Assembly: GCF_000715075.1 (NCBI RefSeq)
Contig: NC_134084.1
Location: 97,568,411-97,632,410 of the forward strand
From: Nicotiana tabacum
Lineage: Eukaryota > Streptophyta > Magnoliopsida > Solanales > Solanaceae
Length of the DNA: 64,000 nucleotides
Reading direction: 5' to 3'
Shown piece by piece: positions 56,991-64,000 of the stretch. The notes under the pieces are model-generated. The model worked only from the letters and a program-made list of their open reading frames with translations, was not told the origin of the DNA and ran no database searches. The position numbers were made by a program, and so were the translations under genes. The number at the start of each line of letters is the position of its first letter. Within the stretch, counting starts at the first letter, position 1.

Positions 56991-59613
56991 ATGGTATCAA
57001 CACCTCCTTTCTTTTAACATAAGCATACCGAGGCAACACCGATCTCGCGAAGGAATTCTTGAAGCCGTTCCACCGTCCACGTGCCCCTTTCGGGTGACAA
57101 AGGCACGGCGGTAGAAGAGGGTGACAACCTTCCTACGGTGGAGGAATTACTATCGAGACACCCCTTGTCTCAAAGTGACTTCCTTAAAGATCCCCCTCCT
57201 ACTCCGAACCCCGTACTCTCTAAGACGGAGCAAGTTCACATTGACGCTCTTCGTGTGAAATATGGCATTCCCGCTCATGTAGATATGGTTCCGGCGGGGA
57301 GCGATTTCATAGATGTCCACAGACCTGGGTATAGTGCTTTCTATGAGTACACTTTCATGATTGGCTATACTCTTCCTCTCTTCCCCTTAGCAGAAGAGTT
57401 CTGTAGGTTCTACCAAGTTTTTCCGGCATAACTTTCGCCGTATACGCTCAAGATACTTCTGCTGCTGACCAAGTATGCGAAATTGGCGGAGTGTAATATT
57501 TCAATTCACCACCTTTTGCACCTGTTCACGCCTGGATTCCACAGGGGTACCATGGTGCATTTGAGGCTCCGTGGTACGAAAGGGCAGGTGGTGGGGACAG
57601 ATGACCGGGCAAGTCACAAGTTTTGGCACAAGTACTTCTTTGTCAAGATCGAGCATGTCATTTCTGACTCCGCCAGGTTCTCAGAGCGATATAATGAGAC
57701 TCGTAAGTGTTGCCACTCATTTTACTCTTCATTCATCTGTATTCATTATAAAGTTTGTTTGCTTCCCGTTTGCAGCTATGTGACGTCCACCTCGCCCTAT
57801 TGCGGATATCAGGGATTGGGTAGCCCGTTTGTTGCCTCATGCAGCGGAGACCCGAGATTGGCCTACCTTCGCGAAGCGTTATGGCCCTAAATTCCTCTTT
57901 AGTAAATATTTTCCTTACCACTTTGTTGGCCATATGACCTTGTTTATTAATACAACCCTTCATGATAACAGGTCGAGGAGCTTCCAGGCGGAGGGCGCCA
58001 GTCCTTGCGTTTCGACAGACTGTTGCTGCCGTAGACACGCAGTTTATTTTGAGTGAGTCTGTTCGAGAGGGTCATCCTCAACCTATTCAATTAGAAGGTC
58101 CCTCTCGAGTCGTGGTCATGAGGGAGGAAGCTTCTTCGGTGCTGGCTTCACATCCTTTGGACGAATGTTCTAACAGGGATGAGCCGTTATTGAGAAAAAG
58201 GAGGAGGATGGAGCTTGGGAAGGGTGTGGCCGTGGGCGCTGATAGAAGAAGGGCATCACAGACAGCGCCCGTGCCCGTATTTATAGATGACGCCATTTTT
58301 CGGGATATCTCCCCAAGTGGAAGGAGTTTACCAAGGAGTCGGCTCAGTACGCTCTGTTGAGGGTGGTGCATCATCCAACATCGGAGGCCGTCATGTTGAG
58401 GGTGACGACTCAGGTTCAGATGTCGACCCAAAGGATGTCAACGAGTTTGTAGGTCTCCATACTTATGGGGAGGTCCGAACGGAAGGGTCTGATCATCACA
58501 TAGTTGTCCCGGAGGACTACAACTTGTTGCTGAACTGCGAGCAAGTGGCGTCTACTTTAGCTCCTCTATGTGCTACCCCTGAAAACAAGGTGCTTAAGGC
58601 GATGAGCGACGTGGAGTTGTCTCAGAAGGTCGCCGGTATGGCCTTGCGGGTAGGTGCCTTTCCTTCCCTTTCCGTCGTTGGGTTTGTATGGTGATCGTCG
58701 ATCTGCATTTTGTTTCTAACTTCTCCCTTCTCTTTTTTTGTGCCAGACCCTCGTCATGGAGATTGAGCGAGATCGTACGGAGAGGAAAAGGACGGCCCTT
58801 TATGAGAAGATGTCGTCCAAATATCAACATTATCGTGCTAAGCATCACGTGATGGCCGACATTTATAACCAGGACCCTGAGTTTCAGTTGTTTTGTAAGG
58901 GGATCAAACAACTGGAGGACCAACTAGAGCGTAAGATTGAAGAGTTGAGGGAGCGGGATGAGGAGCTCATTAAGACTGTCACTCGTAACAGTGAATTCGA
59001 GGCTTCCCTTAAGGTAAAGGATGATAGGCTTGAGTTGAGCAGAGGGGTGATGGCCGAAAATACCGACTTGCAGGCAAAGGTGGCCAGTTTGTCCACTGAG
59101 TTGAGTGCGAGGCCAGTGGAGGTAGAGGTACGTAAGGGCGAGCTGAGCGTCGGTACTGATAAGTTTTCAACAGCTATTTCTGGAACTGCATCTTTGGAGA
59201 ATGCCCTTCGTGTTTGTAGGTCGGAGCTAACTAAAAAGAAGGAGGCCTCTAATCGCAAGGTCACTAGGCTCGAAGGGCGTGTCAAAGAATTGGAGGCGGA
59301 GTTGTCTGTGTTAAATGGACAAGTGGCTTTGCTGAGGGCGGAGGATGCAAGTCGACGTTCTCAGCCTTCTACGTCTCGTGCCTCAGCCGATCCAGTCATG
59401 CCTCGTCATTTATATGAGTTGTGGGACCATACTGAGGCCCAGCTTGACGTGTACAAGGATTTTAACGTCGAGGGGAGGGCAACTGAGGCGGAGCTTCAGA
59501 CCTTGCACACCGAAGCTCATGCAGCTCGTGAGGCCTGTGGGTACGACCCCCTTACACCTAATGGGGATGACATCAATTCTAATGATGCGAACCGTCTTGC
59601 TTTGGACTCGTAG
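56991..59613 (+). pseudogene. antisense multi-exon gene of gypsy element 2 (coiled-coil C-terminus)
   Basis: It runs against the element. The ATG at 56991 is soon followed by stops (57015, 57060). From 57063 the frame reads YSAFYEYTFMIGYTLPLFPL, EEFCRFYQVFPA, a stop, then HHLLHLFTPGFHRGTM and FWHKYFFVKIEHVI, the style of the antisense proteins in Tat elements. Donor ctc|gtaagt at 57703 and acceptor tttgcag at about 57775 lead to PPRPIADIRDWVARLLPH. A further acceptor aacag precedes GRGASRRRAP (57971). The last exon after gtgccag (58746) encodes ~290 residues of charged coiled coil (LEDQLERKIEELRERDEELI) ending at TAG 59613. Function unknown; the 5' exon is broken. Confidence 0.72.
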
Positions 59614-59851
59614 TACGAAGATGCTTACCCCACCCGGGATGATGTGTAGTCTTTATTTGTACTTGCTTTTATTTTGGGGTTTTTGTACGGGGCATACTTG
59701 AGCCCGTTTGTAAGGACAAGTGTAAATAACATTTTGATGCAATGTAAAATATATTTTGTCGATTTGTTCTTCTTTGCAATGTTTATGATATCTGGGATAC
59801 CTCGAGTTGTTAAATTGATTTAGATGTTGGGCAAAGATTCTTTTTTTTTTC

Positions 59852-60860
59852 GTCGATGGCCTTGGCCATTGGGATGTTGCTTCGAACTGTCATCGAAGTA
59901 GTATCTCATCATAGTTCAAACGAGGTCGAACCCATGTTTTTGTCGATGGCCTTGGCCATTGGGATGTTCTTTAAACTGTCGTCAAAGTAGTATCCCGCCG
60001 TAGTTCGAATGAGGTCGAACTCATGTTTTTGTCGATGGCCTTGGCCATTGGGATGTTTCTTCGAACTGTCGTCGAAGTAGGATCCTGTCGTAGTTCAAAC
60101 AAGGTTGAACCCATGTTTTTGTCGATGGATTTGGCCATTGGGATGTTGCTTTGAACTGTCGTCGAAGTAGGACCCTATCGTAATTCGAACGAGGTCGAAC
60201 TCATGTTTTTGTCGATGGCCTTGGCCATTGGGATGTTGCTTCGCACTGTCATCGAAGTAGGATCCCGTCATAGTTCGAACGAAGTCGAACCCATGTTTTT
60301 GTCGATGGGCTTGGCCATTGGGATGTTGCTTCGAACTATCATCGAAGTAGGATCCCGTCGTAGTTCGAACGAGGTTGAACCCATATTTTTGTCGATGGTA
60401 TTGGACATTAGGATGTTGCTTCGAACTTTCGTCGAAGTAGGACCCCATTGTAGTTCGAACGAGGTCGAACCCATGTTTTCGTCGATGGCCTTGGCCATTG
60501 GGATGTTGCATTGAACTATCGTCGAAGTAGGATCCTGTTGTAGTTCGAATAAGGTCGAACCCATGTTTTTGTCGATGGCCTTGGCCATTGGGATGTTGCT
60601 TCGAACTGTCGTCGAAGTAGGATCCCGTCGTAGTTCGAACAAGGTCAAACCCATGTTTTTGTCGATGGCCTTAGCCATTGGGATGTTGCTTTGAACTGTC
60701 GTCGAAGTAGGATCCCGTCGTAGTTCGAACGAGGTTGAATCCATGTTTTTGTCGATGGCCTTGGCCATTGGGATGTTGCTTCGAATTGTCATCGAAGTAG
60801 GATCTCGTCGTAGTTCGAACGAGGTCGAACCCATGTTTTTGTCGATGGCCTTGGCCATTT
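59852..60860. repeat. 90-bp minisatellite, 11 copies
   Basis: gtcgatggccttggccattg recurs at 59852, 59942, 60031, 60121, 60211, 60301, 60391, 60481, 60571, 60661, 60751 and 60841. Units carry the phrases cgaactgtcgtcgaagtagg and gttcgaacgaggtcgaac. 90 bp is 30 codons, and long frames are open on both strands (for example 60268-60858 minus). It lies between integrase and the antisense gene, in the usual minisatellite zone of Tat elements. Confidence 0.96.
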
Positions 60861-60863
60861 CTT

Positions 60864-61070
60864 GGAGATTTGATCGTATTCCCGTAGGAAGACATGTCGA
60901 CTTTATTCATGCAATGGAGGTTTGATTATATACTTGTAAGAATCACATGTCGACTCTATACACACAATGGAGATTTGATTATATTCTTGTGAGAATCACA
61001 TATAGACTTTGTATACAATGGAGATTTGATTATATTCTTATGAGAATCACATGTCGACTCTGGACAAAAC
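60864..61070. repeat. ~52-bp tandem repeat, four copies
   Basis: ggag(a/g)tttgattatattcttg, then gagaatcacatgtcgact, starts at 60864, 60916, 60969 and 61020. The first copy is the most diverged. It adjoins the 90-bp array. Confidence 0.88.
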
Positions 61071-61154
61071 CCGGGTGAGGGAAAAAGAGTACGACTTAGG
61101 TGACGCCTTCTTTTAGAAGTGGAAGTATTTGAGATGGGCGACACTCCTGTTGTT

Positions 61155-62180
61155 TTAGAGTAGTTTTCCCTCCATTGTTTCTAATTGGAATTCTTCTTTG
61201 TTTGTCGCGGCTGTGATTTTGTATGGTCCATCCCAGTTTGTTCCCAGTTTTCCCTCATTAGGGTCTTTTGCGGCTTGTGTTTTAGCCTTGAGGACGTAAT
61301 CTCCGACTTTGAGCGGTCTCACCTTGGCCCTATTGTTGTAGTACTTTTCCACTTGTTGCTTCTGGGCTACTATTCTTACGTGGGCCATGTCTCTCCGTTC
61401 TTTGACTTCATCCAGATCTTGTAGCCTACTTTCATCATTGCTCGGTCCGCTCTTGTTGGAGTATCTTAAATTGGGCTCTCCGACCTCGACGTGTATAACT
61501 GCGTCAGTCCTGTAGACTAGTGAATATGGCGCCTCTCCTATGCTGGTTTTTGGCGTAGTGCGGTATGCCCATAATACTTCCGGTAGTAGTTCAGGCCATA
61601 GCCCTTTTGCATCTTCAAGCTTCTTTTTCAATATATTCAGTATTACTTTGTTGGAGGATTCGTCTTGACCATTGCCGGTGGGGTGATATGACGTGGAGAG
61701 TATTCGCTTGATGTGCCATTTTTCGAAAAACTCGGTCATTTTCTTTCCGTTGAACTAGGGTCTATTGTCGTAGCTGATTTCTTTGGGGATGCCAAAATGG
61801 CATATTATGTTTTTCCATATGAACGCGATGACCTCTTGCTCACGTATCTGAGTTTATGCACATGCTTCCACCCATTTAGAAAAGTAATCAGTTATAACCA
61901 AAAGGAAATGTACCTTACCTCGTCCTGCTGGGAGGGGACCGACTATGTCCATCCCCCACTTTATGAAAGGCTATGGTGAAGTGACGGAATGAAGGAGTTC
62001 CCCTGCTTGATGTATCATAGGGGCGTACTTCTGACACTGTTCACATCTACTGACATAGTCCGTGAATTCTTTTTTCATAGTAGGCCAATAGTATCCGGCA
62101 CGGATGAGGCACCGGACGAGGGTGCAGTTTCCCGTGTGGGCGCCGCAGTGCCCTTCCTGTACTTCTTCCAGCACTCGCCT
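61155..62180 (-). pseudogene. gypsy integrase of element 2
   Basis: Minus strand: the zinc-binding part EGHCGAHTG and YYWPTMKKEFTDYVSRCEQC (HHCC), then core remnants around 61970-61740, then STSYHPTGNGQDESSNKVIL with the catalytic glutamate region, LWAYRTTPKTSIGEAPYSLV and a C-terminal GTNWDGPYKI block. A TAG (from CAG) near 61755 splits the core. The enzyme would insert the cDNA into the genome; here it is inactive. Confidence 0.88.
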
Positions 62181-62429
62181 TATTTGATTTGGCCCAAGAC
62201 ATTTGGCTAGGGGCCGCCGAATGTTCTTTTGTAGAGATCACCGTTCATGAGGCTATATCTGGCTGCCTATACCCGGAGCTTTTTGGCTTCTTTTTTATCT
62301 TGCAGGAGCATTCCGTCCTGCAGATATGCTACAAGGTGGTTACACCTGTCCCAAGTTAGGTTTACAGAATGTACCTCGACGTGGTATATTGCGGAATGGG
62401 GGAGGGTGACCACGTTTTCCCTGTTGATA

Positions 62430-62762
62430 ATTTTGGTGGCCGCCGCTAGCTTGGCGAGGCCGTCTGCTTCGATATTCTGCGCCCTAGGTATTTGTTCGAG
62501 GCAGCATTTATCGAATTTCGGCAGTAGTTTGTGAATTTACAACTGGTACTTCTGTAGTCTCTATTCTTTGAGTTGGAAAGTCCTAGTGACCTGGTTCACC
62601 ACGAGTTGAGAGTCGCAATAGAGGACGAGCTGTCGGGAGCCATATTTGAGGGCTAACTTCGAACCTGCAATCACGGGTTCATACTCGGCTTCGTTGTTAG
62701 TCATCTCGGGGCATCGTATGGACTAGCAGATTACTTCACTTGTAGGGACTTCGAGGATGAGT
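62430..62762 (-). pseudogene. second (archaeal-type) RNase H domain of element 2
   Basis: The minus strand reads NEAEYEPVIAGSKLALKYGS, LVLYCDSQLVVNQVTRTFQL, then after stops IPRAQNIEADGLAKLAAATK. The pattern E...D...NxxAD is that of the extra aRH domain present in Tat/Ogre elements between the first RNase H and integrase. Stops lie near 62550 and 62535. Confidence 0.82.
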
Positions 62763-62763
62763 C

Positions 62764-63340
62764 CTAGTCCCGATCCTGAGGTGTTAGAGGTGCCATCGGT
62801 GTAGAGGACCTAGAGGTGGTATATGTGGAAGCACGAAGTGCTTCCTGTTCTACCTCGGGCAATATTTTCGTGTTGAAATCAGCGACGAAGTCGGCGAGCA
62901 CTTGCGACTTAATGGTAGTTCGCGGTTGGTACGTTATGTCGTGATCGCTTAGTTCTATGGCCCACTTGGCCAGTCTACTTGATAGTTCGGGTTTGTGTAG
63001 GATACCTCTTAAGGGGAAGGTTGTCACCACCTTTATGGGGTGACATTGAAAGTACGGTCTAAGCTTTGCTATGACTAATTCCAGAGCTAGTTTCTCAAGG
63101 TGAGGGTACCTTGTTTTGGCATCGATTAAGGTTTTGCTGATATAGTAAATCAGAGATTGCGTACCTTTATTTTCATGGACCAAGACTGCGCTTACTGCAA
63201 CTTCAGAAACTACTAGATATACAAGTAGACATTCGCCCGGGTCCGCTTTGACGAGTAGTGGTGGAGAAGATAGATACACTTTCAGTTTTCTCAGGGTGTC
63301 GACGTATTGCTTCATTCCATTGCATCATGTGGTATTTCCT
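62764..63340 (-). pseudogene. gypsy RNase H of element 2
   Basis: On the minus strand it begins near LKVYLSSPPLLVKADPGECL, then YLVVSEVAVSAVLVHENKG, YYISKTLIDAKTRYPHLEKL and KWAIELSDHDITYQPRTTIK, ending QVLADFVADF. This is the reverse-transcriptase-linked RNase H of gypsy elements (RNase_H_like type). A frame change near 63320 separates it from the reverse transcriptase. Confidence 0.88.
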
Positions 63341-64000
63341 TAGCACATTGAAGAACTTGTGACATCTATCCGAGGATCATGAAATGAATCTTGATAGGGC
63401 GGCTATTCGCCCTGTTAATTTCTGCACCTGCTTTTTAGTGGTCAGTATCTCCAGTATTGCATCGATGGCCCTGATCTGATCCGTGTTGACATCGATACCC
63501 CTTTGTGACACTAGTAAACCAAGGAACTTTCCCGAAGTTAAGCCGAAGGCACACTTTTTGGGATTCAGTATCATCCTGTATTGCCTTAATATCTTGAAGG
63601 CTTCCTTCAGATGGCCAATGTGATCCTCTTTCTTTGTCGACTTTACTAGCATGTCGTCGATGTAAACCTCCATGGTCTTATCGAGCTATTCTTTGAACAT
63701 CTTAGTGACTAATCTTTGACACGTGGCCCTTGCATTCTTGAGCCCGAACGATATCACCTTATAGCAGTACGTTCCTTGGTGAGTGATGAAAGTTGTATTT
63801 TCTTGATCTTCTTCAGCCATTAGAATTTGGTTGTAACCGGAGTAGGCGTCCAAGAAGCTTAGTAGTTCGTGCCCCCTGTTGCATCGATAAGTTGGTCGAT
63901 ATGGGGTAACGGAAAGGAGTCCTTCGGGCATGCTTTGTTCAGATCGGTGAAGTCAACATACATCCGCTAACATGACCACATTGGCGACCCATTGGGGATA
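63341..64000 (-). pseudogene. gypsy reverse transcriptase of element 2, partial at window edge
   Basis: The minus strand enters at the window edge. It gives a segment corresponding to PLPHIDQ in one frame, then, after a shift in a G-run near 63875, LLSFLDAYSGYNQILMAEED, TFITHQGTYCYKVISFGLKN, a stop near 63686, and VYIDDMLVKSTKKEDHIGHL with the catalytic YxDD motif. LNPKKCAFGLTSGKFLG and LTGRIAALSRFIS follow. The N-terminal part is outside the window. Confidence 0.9.

Larger units (their letters stand above)
56100..64000 (-). mobile_element. second Ty3/gypsy (Tat-type) element, 5' end outside window
   Basis: In minus order from the right edge: reverse transcriptase, RNase H, a second archaeal-type RNase H, integrase, two minisatellites, an antisense gene, polypurine tract and 3' LTR. 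A second RNase H domain marks the Tat/Ogre lineage. Coding parts carry stops and shifts, so the copy is inactive. Confidence 0.85.

Noticed and set aside
60268..60858. 196-codon frame with 30-residue repeats as a real protein
   Set aside because: It exists only because the 90-bp unit is divisible by three and lacks stops. Other frames are open too, and there is no proper start, promoter or domain.

Overview
This is nuclear DNA from a flowering plant, very probably a Solanaceae species with a repeat-rich genome. The grounds are intron-containing plant genes, SINE 3' domains ending in (TTG)n of the kind common in Solanaceae, and Tat/Ogre-type, Ty1/copia, hAT, Helitron and MITE elements familiar from that family. 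The exact species cannot be fixed from the window alone.

Layout. (1) 1-7615: the 3' half of a very large Ty3/gypsy element, Ogre/Tat-like, on the + strand. It has an internal spacer with a 27-copy 41-bp minisatellite, a polypurine tract and a ~4.1-kb 3' LTR. (2) 7616-9141: AT-rich sequence without a gene. (3) 9142-19548: a Ty1/copia element on the - strand, itself interrupted by a younger Ty1/copia element (10556-15349, - strand). Both are dead. (4) 19549-29509: a chain of Helitron pieces (three recognisable hairpin-CTAG ends, two relic helicases), one of which is split by a ~3-kb solo-type LTR (20393-23371). (5) 29510-40585: the genic island. A Tourist-like MITE sits just upstream of an intact eIF3e gene (8 exons, +). 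A convergent, intact-looking cytokinin dehydrogenase gene (5 exons, -) carries a fold-back element in intron 1 and tandem SINE 3' domains just upstream. A ~1.07-kb MITE follows. (6) 40801-55667: a gypsy element with both LTRs, gag and protease but no reverse transcriptase or integrase. Its 5' LTR is split by a 4-kb hAT transposon with a dead transposase. Between protease and 3' LTR lies a spliced-looking gene on the opposite strand. (7) about 56.1 kb to the window end: a second Tat-type gypsy element on the - strand, with polypurine tract, an antisense spliced-looking gene, a 90-bp minisatellite, integrase, two RNase H domains and reverse transcriptase. Its 5' end is outside the window.

Only two genes look functional for the host: eIF3e (translation initiation) and CKX (cytokinin breakdown). 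They are neighbours, not a pathway. The most notable structural observations are the antisense, TATA-preceded, intron-bearing coiled-coil genes carried by two gypsy elements, the four-copy higher-order register inside the 41-bp minisatellite, minisatellites whose 90- and 78-bp units keep reading frames open, a copia insertion carrying 23 bp of its own 3' internal end outside its 5' LTR, and the chained Helitrons.
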